A stretch of 64,000 bases of DNA, from assembly GCF_042675965.1 (NCBI RefSeq), contig NZ_JBHTKJ010000034.1, forward strand, positions 1-64,000. Direction: 5' to 3'. Shown one piece after another: positions 26,713 through 34,682 of this stretch. Source of the DNA: Virgibacillus_R byunsanensis. GTDB lineage: Bacteria; Bacillota; Bacilli; Bacillales; Amphibacillaceae. Each line of letters opens with the position of its first letter. Position 1 is the first letter of the stretch. Below the pieces are notes generated by a model. That model saw only the letters and a list, made by a program, of their open reading frames with translations. It was not told the origin of the DNA and made no database searches. The position numbers were made by a program, and so were the translations under genes.

Positions 26713-26749
26713 AAAGGTGTCAACGAGGTCGACTCGAGACACCTTTTTT
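26713..26749 (+). terminator. Terminator of the DUF1538-PII operon
   Basis: AAAGGTGTC pairs with GACACCTTT, with an inner CGAG/CTCG stem, and runs into TTTTTTG. It starts nine bases after the PII stop codon. Confidence 0.85.
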
Positions 26750-26794
26750 GTGTTAGTAGAGAAAGTATAATTTTGCAGTCAGGTATGTTTATCT

Positions 26795-27125
26795 ACAGAA
26801 TCAGCCACGTCCAGCTCCAGTACCCAGTGACTAGTGGACTTCCTTCTCCTCCTTACGATAAGTCAACATTGATTCGCTAACGCTCTTCGTGTTTCCTTTA
26901 GATTCACTTTGGAGTGAATCTCATGCGGATTTGGAAGATCGACTAACTTCGCCGCTTTGCGCAGCAACTCGACCCACCCGCGATGTGCGGGCGCAGCCCA
27001 TACGTCACTAAACGGGCACTTTGCGCTTTTGTTCGTAGATAGGAAAGATATACTTTCCTATCTACATAAGTGCAACTAAGTCTTTCGCCATTAAGGCTTG
27101 GCGATAAACCACGTTTTCTAATGTT
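26795..27125 (-). repeat. About 330-bp composite intergenic repeat
   Basis: This GC-richer, non-coding stretch is read best on the minus strand. It begins with the TTAGAAAAC repeat unit also found at 58598-58684 and 3173-3213, then a GAAAGTATA-type palindrome, then GC-rich hairpin segments around GCGCAAAGTGCCCG, GGGCTGCGCCCGC and GCTGCGCAAAGCGGCG, and ends near a GTCCACTAGTCACTGGGTAC segment. The remaining copies in this window contain only its first part. It does not carry a supported protein. I recall near-identical intergenic blocks in Oceanobacillus-type genomes, but this needs a genome search. Confidence 0.6.
27037..27121 (-). repeat. TTAGAAAAC dispersed repeat, copy 2
   Basis: Read on the minus strand, TTAGAAAACGTGGTTTATCGCC, AAGCCTTAATGGCGAAAG, ACTTAGTTGCACTTATG and then a GAAAGTATA palindrome align with 58598-58684 almost base for base. 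The only differences are scattered substitutions, some of them compensating in the hairpin. Confidence 0.75.
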
Positions 27126-27127
27126 AT

Positions 27128-27268
27128 TCACTCTTTTTCCTTCTTGCTAATATACTCGTTAGGCTCGTCCCCGCCATGGATACTGTTATTTTTAAACTGG
27201 CTTTTTCGTCCGTTTCTATGTTCCCCGTGTTGTTTGTTTTCCTTAAATTGTCTATTTTTATCGGCCAT
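27128..27268 (-). CDS. 46-residue hydrophilic protein
   Basis: ATG 27268 follows AGGAGAGAAATA, a good ribosome binding site. The product begins MADKNRQFKENKQHGEHR, is rich in Lys, Asn, His and Glu, has no hydrophobic stretch and ends EYISKKEKE. Composition resembles small acid-soluble or desiccation-type proteins of Bacillaceae, but no family is assigned. Its 3' end meets the dispersed repeat, which may provide the terminator. Confidence 0.6.
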   Translation of the reverse strand: MADKNRQFKENKQHGEHRNGRKSQFKNNSIHGGDEPNEYISKKEKE

Positions 27269-27412
27269 TATTTCTCTCCTTTTTAATTTTTGGATGGTGT
27301 TAGTTTTTGAAATGTAGGCTTTCTTTATACATGCGTGAAGATATTTAAATTTATTATCATTTGGTATACTAAACGAATAACGCTAAGATTTTACTTGGAA
27401 GGATTGTTATTA

Positions 27413-28882
27413 TTGGATATATCTGTTGGAACATCGATATTTTTACTTTCCTCCATGCTTATTGTCGGGGTAATTGCTACCAAATTTTCTACTCGTTTCG
27501 GATTACCTGCACTAGTTCTATTCCTCTTAGTTGGCATGGTTTTTAATAATTATTTATTCTTTGAGAATGTGCAACTTACACAACTAATCGGTGTATTGGC
27601 CTTGATTATTATTTTATTTGAGGGTGGGACTCAAACTAAATGGAATCATGTTCGCCCTATCATAGGGTCTGCAAGTATATTAGCAACAATTGGTGTACTG
27701 ATTACTGCAGTCTTAACTGGGCTTGCTGCTATGTATATCCTTAACTTTTCCTTGTTGGAAGGGATGCTTTTGGGATCTATTGTCGCTTCTACCGATGCTG
27801 CTGCTGTCTTTTCCGTATTAGGTAATAAAAATATTAAAAAGAAACTTACATCTACATTGGAGGCAGAATCCGGTTCCAACGATCCTATGGCTGTATTTTT
27901 AACCATAACCTTAATAGAATGGATTCAACTATCGGACAACTCTATTTGGGCTGCTTTTGGTGACTTTTTCATACAGATGGGACTGGGCCTAGTGCTCGGG
28001 CTCGTATTGGGAAAAGTAACTGTGGAAGCCATCAACCGAATCGAGCTGGACACTGCTGGGTTATATCCCATTCTTGCTATGGGAAGTGCAATCTTTACAT
28101 ATGCGATCACAAACTTTGCAGGTGGTAGTGGTTTCCTTGCTGTATATGTGATGGCAGTATTTGTTGGAAATAATGAATTGTTATACCGATTCTCCATTAT
28201 GCGATTTAATGAAGGTTTCGCCTGGATGATGCAGATTTTGATGTTTATCTTTTTAGGTCTGTTAGTATTTCCAAGACAATTATTGGACGTTTTTTGGCAA
28301 GGCATTCTATTATCTGTTATTTTAATGTTTATCGCCCGTCCAGTTGCGGTCTTTATTAGTCTTATTTTCATGAAATACAATGTAAAGGAACAGGTCTTTC
28401 TTTCCTGGTCAGGGCTAAAGGGAGCAGTTCCAATTGTTTTGGCCACCTACCCTATTGTAGCTGGTATTGAAAACAGTGAAGTGATATTTAATGCCGTTTT
28501 TTTCGTTGTGATGATTTCTGCATTGATCCAAGGAAGTTCATTATCATGGCTAGCGACTAAATTAGGTTTGACCGGTGAAAAAAGTCGTGACACGTTGCCA
28601 AGTATGGAATTAATGACACTTGGTAAAACGGACTCTGAAATTTTGGAAGTGTCTATGACAGAGAATTCTCCGGCTGCTGGGGTATCCTTACTTAATTTGG
28701 AGTTACCTGCTGATACGCTGATTATCGGGATCATCCGTGATGAAAAAGTAATTACTCCAAATGGGGATTCTGTTATACAAGATGATGATACACTCTATGT
28801 CCTGATTAACAAAAAGGCAAGGGAACGCGTTAAGGAAGCATTGCTCGGTAAAAAGCCAAAGAAAAAGATTTCTGAGACTTAA
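27413..28882 (+). CDS. K+/H+ (cation/proton) antiporter, NhaP2-like, with TrkA-C domain
   Basis: The 489-residue protein has about 12-13 membrane helices (residues 1-385) and a cytoplasmic RCK-C (TrkA-C) domain (about 405-475, SMTENSPAAGVSLLNLELP). CPA1 motifs are ILFEGGTQTKW, SIVASTDAAAVFSVL with the ion-binding TD, ESGSNDPMAVF with the ND pair, and SGLKGAVPIVLA. Family members exchange cytosolic K+ or Na+ for protons, and the regulatory domain suggests gating by nucleotide or pH. TTG 27413 is used because GGAAGGA lies nine bases upstream. ORF extension to 27335 lacks a site. Confidence 0.88.
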   Translation: MDISVGTSIFLLSSMLIVGVIATKFSTRFGLPALVLFLLVGMVFNNYLFFENVQLTQLIGVLALIIILFEGGTQTKWNHVRPIIGSASILATIGVLITAVLTGLAAMYILNFSLLEGMLLGSIVASTDAAAVFSVLGNKNIKKKLTSTLEAESGSNDPMAVFLTITLIEWIQLSDNSIWAAFGDFFIQMGLGLVLGLVLGKVTVEAINRIELDTAGLYPILAMGSAIFTYAITNFAGGSGFLAVYVMAVFVGNNELLYRFSIMRFNEGFAWMMQILMFIFLGLLVFPRQLLDVFWQGILLSVILMFIARPVAVFISLIFMKYNVKEQVFLSWSGLKGAVPIVLATYPIVAGIENSEVIFNAVFFVVMISALIQGSSLSWLATKLGLTGEKSRDTLPSMELMTLGKTDSEILEVSMTENSPAAGVSLLNLELPADTLIIGIIRDEKVITPNGDSVIQDDDTLYVLINKKARERVKEALLGKKPKKKISET

Positions 28883-28905
28883 TAGAAAAACCTAAACTTG
28901 GGCGA

Positions 28906-29442
28906 TTATTGGTCATCCAAATCAGATAACCAAACAGCAACCGAAATTAAATCTGGGAAATACATGTCTGCATCCGCTTTGTCTTTTTCACGATCACTAA
29001 TTAGAACAGTCTTCGTACCGGCTTTTTTTCCGGCCTCTATGTCTGGTACACGATCACCTACCATGTAGCTTTCCGATAAATCTATGTCATGGTTGTCTGC
29101 TAAATCTAAAATCATCTGTGGCATAGGCTTACGGCAGGCGCACTTTGCATGGGGTTTATGTGGACAGTAAGCTACAGCATCAATGGAAGCACCATAATGT
29201 GCTAGGTCGTCCTCCATTTTGTTATGTACGTCTTGTAATGCGGATTCTTCCATAAAACCAAGACCTACTCCTCCTTGGTTGGTGACAACAAAGACTTTAA
29301 AACCTGCTTCATTAAAACGCTTAATGGCTTCTCCCACTCCATCGAGTAAATAAAAATCTTCCGGTCTGTTCACGAATTTTACCCGATCACTTAACACTTC
29401 ATTGATCACGCCGTCTCGGTCTAAAAACATTCCTCTTTCCAT
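28906..29442 (-). CDS. gmhB: HAD phosphatase, GmhB-like
   Basis: The 178-residue HAD-superfamily phosphatase has MFLDRDGVIN (motif I, nucleophile D8 and D10), VVTNQGGVG (motif II), a zinc-binding loop YCPHKPHAKCACRKP (Cys-His-Cys-Cys), and MVGDRVPDIEAGKKAG (motif IV). The zinc loop and CRKP are typical of D-glycero-D-manno-heptose 1,7-bisphosphate and histidinol-phosphate phosphatases. The true substrate in this Gram-positive is uncertain. GAGGTGATATCTAA precedes ATG. Confidence 0.85.
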   Translation of the reverse strand: MERGMFLDRDGVINEVLSDRVKFVNRPEDFYLLDGVGEAIKRFNEAGFKVFVVTNQGGVGLGFMEESALQDVHNKMEDDLAHYGASIDAVAYCPHKPHAKCACRKPMPQMILDLADNHDIDLSESYMVGDRVPDIEAGKKAGTKTVLISDREKDKADADMYFPDLISVAVWLSDLDDQ

Positions 29443-29458
29443 TTAGATATCACCTCGT

Positions 29459-29707
29459 CTATAGGGCTTCATATTCTGATTTTAATAAGGAATAGACAAC
29501 TGTATCATGAAATGTTTCCCCGTCAAAATCAGTTTGTCTAAGCACGCCTTCTTTTCTACATCCTTAGTTATATAACCATTTCTGAGAACCTTTATTATCA
29601 GCAAAAATATCGCCAACTATTCGAATTTAAGCCAAGCGTTACCTGTTTAATATATAGTGCTCCGTTTCCACAACTGCAATAGTAGTAATGCTTCTTTCTT
29701 CCATCAT
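29459..29707 (-). pseudogene. GNAT acetyltransferase pseudogene
   Basis: Reading the minus strand, an N-terminal piece (MEERSITTIAVVETEHYILN) is followed after in-frame stops by IRIVGDIFADNKGSQKWLYN, a TAA, then GCRKEGVLRQTDFDGETFHD and TVVYSLLKSEYEAL. The last parts match the conserved C-terminal half of RimJ/RimL-like N-acetyltransferases (NxxSQxxLExxGFxxEGxLR, ...HDTxVYSLL). The acetyl-CoA-binding middle is missing. The length is about half that of an intact gene. Confidence 0.65.
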
Positions 29708-29753
29708 ATGTATACATCCAAGTTAATTACGGTGTGACACCAGCGTATCACAC

Positions 29754-29878
29754 CTAGGAGGCTGTCCGATGGAATAATTTCTGTGAATATATATGCATTC
29801 ACACTGAATTATTAATGTATAATCCACCATATTTTGAATAAATATTCGGCAATTTCACTTCGTCGGACAGCCTCCTAG
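29754..29878. mobile_element. 125-bp MITE-like element with CTAG flanks
   Basis: Terminal inverted repeats TAGGAGGCTGTCCGA (29755-29769) and TCGGACAGCCTCCTA (29863-29877) are perfect over 15 bp. CTAG appears at each outer edge (29754-29757 and 29875-29878), which suits a YTAR-type target duplication of an IS5-like source. The AT-rich interior encodes nothing. It lies between a GNAT pseudogene and the 68-residue gene, only 12 bases past that gene's stop. An alternative is a long terminator, but the 90-base loop argues against it. Confidence 0.6.
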
Positions 29879-29890
29879 AACACTTCCGTT

Positions 29891-30097
29891 TTAGTCCTGT
29901 TTTTTCTTGTTCAATTCTACTATATTATGCTTCATGAGTGGGTTGATAAACTTCTCTTGGCGCTCCTTTTTGAAACGATCCAGTTCCTCCGGCGTCATAT
30001 CCTTTACAATTTCAGATACATGTCTACCTGGAAGGTTTTCAAATTCCTCTTTCGTCAGTTCGACTACCTCACCATTTTTCACAATAAAATGTTCCAT
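29891..30097 (-). CDS. 68-residue protein under SAM-riboswitch control
   Basis: ATG follows AAAGGAGGAATAGGAA. The product begins MEHFIVKNGEVVELTKEEFE, is charged and mostly helical, with a second motif IVKDMTPEELDRFKKERQEK, and has no cysteine or membrane segment. No family is recognised. A SAM-I aptamer and intrinsic terminator lie immediately upstream, so expression should fall when S-adenosylmethionine is plentiful. A methionine or SAM pathway link would be expected. Directly downstream there is only a MITE-like insert and a pseudogene, so it may be the surviving first gene of a larger unit. Confidence 0.65.
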   Translation of the reverse strand: MEHFIVKNGEVVELTKEEFENLPGRHVSEIVKDMTPEELDRFKKERQEKFINPLMKHNIVELNKKKQD

Positions 30098-30120
30098 TTC
30101 CTATTCCTCCTTTAAAATAT

Positions 30121-30163
30121 TAAAAACCCCTTTTTGCATTGGATATACAAAAAGGGGTTTTTA
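30121..30163 (-). terminator. Riboswitch expression-platform terminator
   Basis: TAAAAACCCCTTTTTG and CAAAAAGGGGTTTTTA form a perfect 16-bp stem with an 11-base loop. On the minus strand the stem ends in GGGGTTTTTA. It lies between the SAM aptamer and the ribosome binding site of the 68-residue gene, the normal place for a transcription-attenuation platform. Confidence 0.85.
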
Positions 30164-30167
30164 CCGA

Positions 30168-30268
30168 TTTATCATCCAAAGCAATTGCTTTGCTGGTGGT
30201 AGCACCTTACTACAGCAGGTTGCTGTGACGTCTCTGAGCCAGATCTCTCGGTCACTCTTGATAACTAT
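30168..30268 (-). promoter_or_regulatory. SAM-I (S-box) riboswitch aptamer
   Basis: On the minus strand TTATCAAGAGTGACCGAGAG, TGGCTC...CACAGCAACC, AAGGTGCTACCACCAGCA and GGATGATAA occur in order. These are the S-box landmarks: P1 closing strands (TTATC/GATAA), the AGAG turn, GCAACC of the kink/pseudoknot region and AAGGTGCTA-C-CC-GCA of P3/J3-4. Spacing agrees with a roughly 100-nt aptamer. S-box RNAs normally repress methionine or cysteine genes when SAM is bound. Confidence 0.85.
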
Positions 30269-30323
30269 TCAATTACATGTATTATATCGTACCTTGTTGA
30301 AACTTCAAATGATTTTACCTGGC

Positions 30324-30743
30324 TTATTCTCCAGTATCTGCAAACCGTTTGATTCGTTCACCAATCTCATCACGTACCCGTTGGAATACGCTCCATTTTT
30401 CCGCTTCTGTTCCTTCTGCTTTTGCTGGGTCATCAAACCCCCAATGTTCTCGTTTTACATGTGGTGGGGTCATTGGGCATCTATCTGCTGCATCTCCGCA
30501 AAGGGTTACAGCAAGTGTTGCATTATTTAAAACATCCGTATCAATCGTTTCTGATTGTTGATCAGAAATATCAATGTCGACTTCATTCATGGCTTTTACC
30601 GCATTTGGGTTTAAACCATGTGCTTCAATGCCTGCGCTTTTTACTTCCCACTCGTCTCCTAGATGCTTCTTTGCCCACCCTTCTGCCATTTGACTCCTGC
30701 ATGAATTCCCAGTACATAAGAAATAAATTGTTTTTTTAGCCAT
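30324..30743 (-). CDS. arsC: Arsenate reductase, thioredoxin-coupled
   Basis: The 139-residue protein reduces arsenate to arsenite using a relay of three cysteines and thioredoxin. The LMW-phosphatase-like P-loop C10-TGNSC-R16 (CX5R) and the redox pair C82 and C89 (TLCGDAADRC) are all present, as in Bacillus/pI258 ArsC. It is last in arsR-arsB-arsC, 18 bases after arsB, with AGGAGAGTG before its ATG. Confidence 0.96.
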   Translation of the reverse strand: MAKKTIYFLCTGNSCRSQMAEGWAKKHLGDEWEVKSAGIEAHGLNPNAVKAMNEVDIDISDQQSETIDTDVLNNATLAVTLCGDAADRCPMTPPHVKREHWGFDDPAKAEGTEAEKWSVFQRVRDEIGERIKRFADTGE

Positions 30744-30761
30744 AGTAGTTCACTCTCCTTT

Positions 30762-32060
30762 TTAGAATACAACTAATGTTACATACAGTCCTAATAACGT
30801 AATAAACAGGATTGGAATCGTTAAAATGATACCTGTTTTAAAGTAAGTCCCCCAGGAAATTTTAACTCCTTTTTGGGATAAAACATGGAGCCATAATAGG
30901 GTTGCTAGCGAACCGATTGGTGTGATTTTCGGACCTAAGTCAGACCCTATTACATTGGCATAAATAAGTGCTTCCCGCATGACACCTGATGTATCTGTTT
31001 CAGCAATTGCTAACGCATCGATCATTACGGTCGGCATATTATTCATGATTGATGACAAGATAGCAGCAATGAAGCCCATTGAAATGGTTGCTATAAACAG
31101 GCCTTGTTCGGCACTTGCTTGGATGAGTTGTGCTAACAAATCTGTTAGCCCTGCATTTTTTAAACCGTAGACGACAACATACATGCCAATCGAGAAGAAT
31201 ACGATTGCCCATGGTGCGCCTTTAATGACAGCTGTCGTATCAACTGCCTGACTTCCTCTTGCCATTAGTAAGAAGAAAATCGCTACAATTCCTGCCACGA
31301 TCGAAACAGGGAGATTGATGAACTCACTTACAAAATAACCAATCAGTAAAACAGCAAGAACATACCATGACAGACGAAACAGTTTAGGATCCCTGATTGC
31401 CTCAACAGGCTCCTTTAACTGAGATAAATCGTATGATTGGGGTATATTTTTTCTAAAATAAATTAAAAGTACAATGATAGTTGCAGCTAGCGAGAAGAAG
31501 TTTGGAATAATCATTCGCGTTGCATATTCTACAAACCCAATCTCAAAGAAATCCGCTGATACAATGTTAACTAAGTTACTTACTACTAGTGGAAGTGATG
31601 TGGTATCTGCGATAAATCCACTAGCCATAATAAATGGAAACACCATTTTTTCCTGGAAATTTAAGTTGCGTACCATTGCTAGCACAATAGGTGTCAGAAT
31701 TAAAGCAGCCCCGTCGTTTGCAAAGAAGGCTGCAACAATGGCACCTAGTAAACTGACATAAACAAACATTTTAATTCCATTACCTTTTGCCGCCCTTGCC
31801 ATATGAAGTGCGGCCCATTCAAAGAATCCAATTTCGTCTAAAATTAATGAAATAAGGATAATAGCAACAAAAGCTAATGTTGCGTTCCATACAATTTGTG
31901 TTACTTCTATTACATCACTAAACCCTACTACTCCTACTAATAAAGCAAGGATAGCTCCACCACATGCGGACCATCCAATCGATAAATTTTTTGGCTGCCA
32001 AATAACTAAGATTAGGGTGACCAAAAATATTAACGATGCTAGTATAACCGATGATGACAA
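30762..32060 (-). CDS. arsB: Arsenite efflux permease ArsB
   Basis: The 432-residue protein has about 12 membrane helices and belongs to the ArsB/NhaD-type ion transporter superfamily. It expels arsenite or antimonite from the cell. FFANDGAALILTPIVLAMVR (about 112-131) and FIADTTSLPLVVSNLVNI (about 154-171) are family-typical half-helix motifs, and a second repeat has MNNMPTVMIDALAI and GSDLGPKITPIGSLAT. It lies between arsR and arsC, supporting the assignment. Confidence 0.95.
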   Translation of the reverse strand: MSSSVILASLIFLVTLILVIWQPKNLSIGWSACGGAILALLVGVVGFSDVIEVTQIVWNATLAFVAIILISLILDEIGFFEWAALHMARAAKGNGIKMFVYVSLLGAIVAAFFANDGAALILTPIVLAMVRNLNFQEKMVFPFIMASGFIADTTSLPLVVSNLVNIVSADFFEIGFVEYATRMIIPNFFSLAATIIVLLIYFRKNIPQSYDLSQLKEPVEAIRDPKLFRLSWYVLAVLLIGYFVSEFINLPVSIVAGIVAIFFLLMARGSQAVDTTAVIKGAPWAIVFFSIGMYVVVYGLKNAGLTDLLAQLIQASAEQGLFIATISMGFIAAILSSIMNNMPTVMIDALAIAETDTSGVMREALIYANVIGSDLGPKITPIGSLATLLWLHVLSQKGVKISWGTYFKTGIILTIPILFITLLGLYVTLVVF

Positions 32061-32076
32061 GACTCTTCCCCTCCAA

Positions 32077-32424
32077 TTAACAACATGTAATTCGTGTACC
32101 TTGATCTTCTAATTCTTTTAACTTATGGTCTTGATTTGGTAGCTGATGGAGTATTTGCTCCACAAACGGATAATGTTCATTGTTTTTATTTATAGAGTAG
32201 AAGATCCATTGCCCTCTTCTCTCTTCTTTTACCAACCCAACATCTCTTAATTTACGAAGGTGTTGACTAATAGATGGTTGACTCGCCTTAAAGATTTCAA
32301 CAAATTCACAAACACAGCAATCATGATGATCAAGAATCTTAACCATCGTCAACCGCGTTTTATCACCTAGCAATTTCAAAATCAGTGCCGCCTTGTCTAT
32401 CGTAATCTCTGTTGCTTGTAGCAT
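32077..32424 (-). CDS. arsR: Arsenic-responsive repressor ArsR
   Basis: The 115-residue winged-helix repressor of the ArsR/SmtB family controls the ars operon. The metalloid site DCCVCEF overlaps the first helix of the DNA-binding domain (ELCVCDL-type), followed by ASQPSISQHLRKLRDVGLVK, the recognition helix. The C-terminus ends with a CC pair (GTRITCC), which could contribute ligands. ATG 32424 is preferred over 32430 because AGGAGG would be only three bases from the latter. Confidence 0.93.
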   Translation of the reverse strand: MLQATEITIDKAALILKLLGDKTRLTMVKILDHHDCCVCEFVEIFKASQPSISQHLRKLRDVGLVKEERRGQWIFYSINKNNEHYPFVEQILHQLPNQDHKLKELEDQGTRITCC

Positions 32425-32503
32425 AAACATACACCTCCTATATGATCATTCGCACATTAGTATATAATAATTCACTTATATTTTAAAGTTATACTATTCA
32501 TTC

Positions 32504-32558
32504 TTTACAAAAGCTTTACACTCAGACCATATTCTCTTAACACTCACCTACTATACTA
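32504..32558 (+). promoter_or_regulatory. Candidate PhoP box and promoter of pstS
   Basis: TTTACA at 32504, TTTACA at 32515, a degenerate ACCATA at 32526 and TTAACA at 32537 are spaced exactly 11 bp apart, matching the TTAACA-type repeats bound by phosphorylated PhoP. A TATACT -10 at about 32553-32558 follows at the expected distance. Phosphate-starvation induction of pst is therefore likely. Confidence 0.8.
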
Positions 32559-32617
32559 GAATTTGAGAGAGGAAATCTCTTAACAAATAAAAAGTTACAA
32601 AGGGGAGGACAATTTTT

Positions 32618-33634
32618 ATGAAATTTAAAACGTATCTACTATTTTTTGTGATGGCTGCTCTAACAATCGTAATGGTAGCTTGTGGAACAGATTCAGAGGA
32701 AGAAGAGACCGATAATAATGATTCAGACGACACATCTTCTGCAAGTGCAGAAACAGACGATAGTGAAACAACTGAACCAACCGAATTAGAAGGTAGTGTT
32801 GTCATTGATGGTTCTGGAACTGTTTACCCTTTAATGGCTAGATTAGCTGAAGAATATATGATTACGGAGGAAGAAGGCGTGTCTGTTGAAGTAGGTCGTG
32901 CAGGTTCTAGTGCTGGGTTTGGGAAATTTCTTGTAGAAGACGGTACAGACTTTAACGACGCATCACGAAAGATCAAAGATGAGGAACAAGCGAAAGCAGA
33001 TGAATTAGGCATCGAAGTAAAAGAAATGAAAGTAGCTTTAGACGGCTTAACATTTGTTATTAACAAAGATAATGACTGGGCTAGTGAGCTTACAGAAGAA
33101 GATCTACTAAACATTTTCCGTGCTGATGGAGGAGTAACGAAGTGGTCAGACATTAATCCTGACTTTCCTGATGAAGAGATCCAAACATATGGACCAAATG
33201 AAAACCACGGTACGTATGAATTCTTTTATGAAAATATCCTTGAAGAACAGGATTTAATTAGTACCGTAAATCTACAGCAGGAATATTCAACTCTTGTGAA
33301 ACTTGTATCAGAAGATGTTAACGGAATTGGGTTTTTTGGCTTTGGTTACTATGTGAACAATCAGGATCAATTACAAGCAGTTAACGTTGACTTTGGTGAA
33401 GGGCCTGTTGAACCAACCCTTGATACAATAGCTGAAGATGGTGATTATGCCCCATTCACTCGTCCGGTGTTCACCTATTTAAATGTTGATATGGCGAAAG
33501 AAAAGCCACAGGTTTTAGATTACGCACTTTACGTTGCAAATCATGTTAATGAATTTGCTGGAGAAACTGGATTTGCACCACTTCCAGAAGCAGAAGTTCA
33601 AGAATATGTTGACTTTCTAGAAGGACTAAAATAA
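32618..33634 (+). CDS. pstS: Phosphate-binding lipoprotein PstS
   Basis: The 338-residue extracytoplasmic phosphate receptor starts with a lipoprotein signal ending VMVACG (C22), followed by an acidic Asp/Glu/Ser/Thr linker of about 35 residues. The binding domain starts VVIDGSGTVYPLMARLAEEY, whose GSGT loop contacts phosphate, with GRAGSSAGFGKFL and DASRKI following. The highly acidic linker suits a salt-adapted cell. AAAGGGGAGGAC precedes ATG. First gene of pstSCA. Confidence 0.95.
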   Translation: MKFKTYLLFFVMAALTIVMVACGTDSEEEETDNNDSDDTSSASAETDDSETTEPTELEGSVVIDGSGTVYPLMARLAEEYMITEEEGVSVEVGRAGSSAGFGKFLVEDGTDFNDASRKIKDEEQAKADELGIEVKEMKVALDGLTFVINKDNDWASELTEEDLLNIFRADGGVTKWSDINPDFPDEEIQTYGPNENHGTYEFFYENILEEQDLISTVNLQQEYSTLVKLVSEDVNGIGFFGFGYYVNNQDQLQAVNVDFGEGPVEPTLDTIAEDGDYAPFTRPVFTYLNVDMAKEKPQVLDYALYVANHVNEFAGETGFAPLPEAEVQEYVDFLEGLK

Positions 33635-33651
33635 CAAACTAGTACTCTAGG

Positions 33652-33686
33652 ATAAGATGAGAGCTACCTAAATGCTCTCGTCTTAT
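33652..33686 (+). terminator. Intercistronic hairpin between pstS and pstC
   Basis: ATAAGATGAGAGC pairs with GCTCTCGTCTTAT through one G-U pair, with a 9-base loop. Such a structure between binding protein and permease genes usually gives partial termination or 3' protection and raises the level of the binding protein. Confidence 0.6.
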
Positions 33687-33721
33687 TATGAGTTATCAGC
33701 AGGGAAAGCGAGGTCCAATAA

Positions 33722-34681
33722 ATGATAACAAACAGCGATCTAAACAACAAAAATACTGCTGTTAATGTTAGAGAATTGATAGAAAAAAGGAAGAATTCGA
33801 AGCGTTTATCCAATTATACGGAAAAGATCATTCCGGTGCTTCTTTTTCTTATTGCATCTATATCTATACTGACTACAGTTGGAATAATCTACACATTGCT
33901 TAAAGAAACAATTGAGTTTTTTAAACAAGTAGCCTTTAGTGAATTTTTCACAGGAACCGTACTGAAACCATTAAGTCAAAATCCAGAGTTCGGTATATTG
34001 CCATTAATTAATGGTACTATTCTTTCTTCCGTGATTGCGATGTTCGTAGCTGCTCCAATCGGATTAATGTCAGCCATTTATCTAAGTGAATACGCATCCG
34101 ATAAAGTGAGGAAGACAGTAAAACCTTTGTTAGAAATACTTGCCGGCATACCAACCATTGTGTATGGATTTTTTGCGTTTACATTTGTAACGCCAATCCT
34201 ACGAGAAATAATCCCCGGCCTTGAAGCAACCAATATTTTTAGTCCAGGTCTTGTAATGGGGATTATGATTATTCCAATGATTGCTTCGATGTCCGAGGAT
34301 GCCATGACTTCTGTTCCTAACTCCATGAGAGAAGGTGCTTTTGCAATGGGTGCAACTAAATTGGAGGTTTCCTTACGTATTGTCATTCCAGCTGCTTTAT
34401 CTGGGATTATCGCCTCTTTTGTACTTGGGATATCCCGTGCGATTGGTGAAACTATGATTGTTACCATTGCCAGTGGAAGCTCCAAGAATTTCACATTTGA
34501 TATTACCCAATCCATGCAAACGATGACTGCTTATATTGTTGAAGTTACTGGTGGAGATGCACCTGCAGGTTCGACGATTTACTACAGCTTATATGCGGTT
34601 GCTATGACATTATTTGTCTTTACCTTTATGATGAACTTACTTGCAAGATACGTCTCTCGTAGGTTTAGGGAGGAATATTAA
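33722..34681 (+). CDS. pstC: Phosphate ABC transporter permease PstC
   Basis: The 319-residue protein has six membrane helices after a cytoplasmic N-terminus. GIPTIVYGFFAF (about 140) and the EAA loop AFAMGATKLEVSLRIVIPAALSG (residues about 203-225, given here as its landmark) identify a PstC-type permease. With PstA it forms the channel for phosphate. AGCGAGGTCC precedes the start. Confidence 0.93.
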   Translation: MITNSDLNNKNTAVNVRELIEKRKNSKRLSNYTEKIIPVLLFLIASISILTTVGIIYTLLKETIEFFKQVAFSEFFTGTVLKPLSQNPEFGILPLINGTILSSVIAMFVAAPIGLMSAIYLSEYASDKVRKTVKPLLEILAGIPTIVYGFFAFTFVTPILREIIPGLEATNIFSPGLVMGIMIIPMIASMSEDAMTSVPNSMREGAFAMGATKLEVSLRIVIPAALSGIIASFVLGISRAIGETMIVTIASGSSKNFTFDITQSMQTMTAYIVEVTGGDAPAGSTIYYSLYAVAMTLFVFTFMMNLLARYVSRRFREEY

Positions 34682-34682
34682 C

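Noticed and set aside
26943..27131. 62-codon frame in the composite repeat
   Set aside because: It runs through the hairpin-rich repeat and has no ribosome binding site. The repeat explains the sequence better.
27646..28734. Long minus-strand frames inside the antiporter gene
   Set aside because: They are antisense to a well-supported transporter with CPA1 motifs. No start signals were seen and their composition mirrors the sense codons.
29754..29878. Intrinsic terminator of the 68-residue gene
   Set aside because: The arms are separated by about 93 bases and are not followed by a T-run, while CTAG at both edges fits an insertion better.
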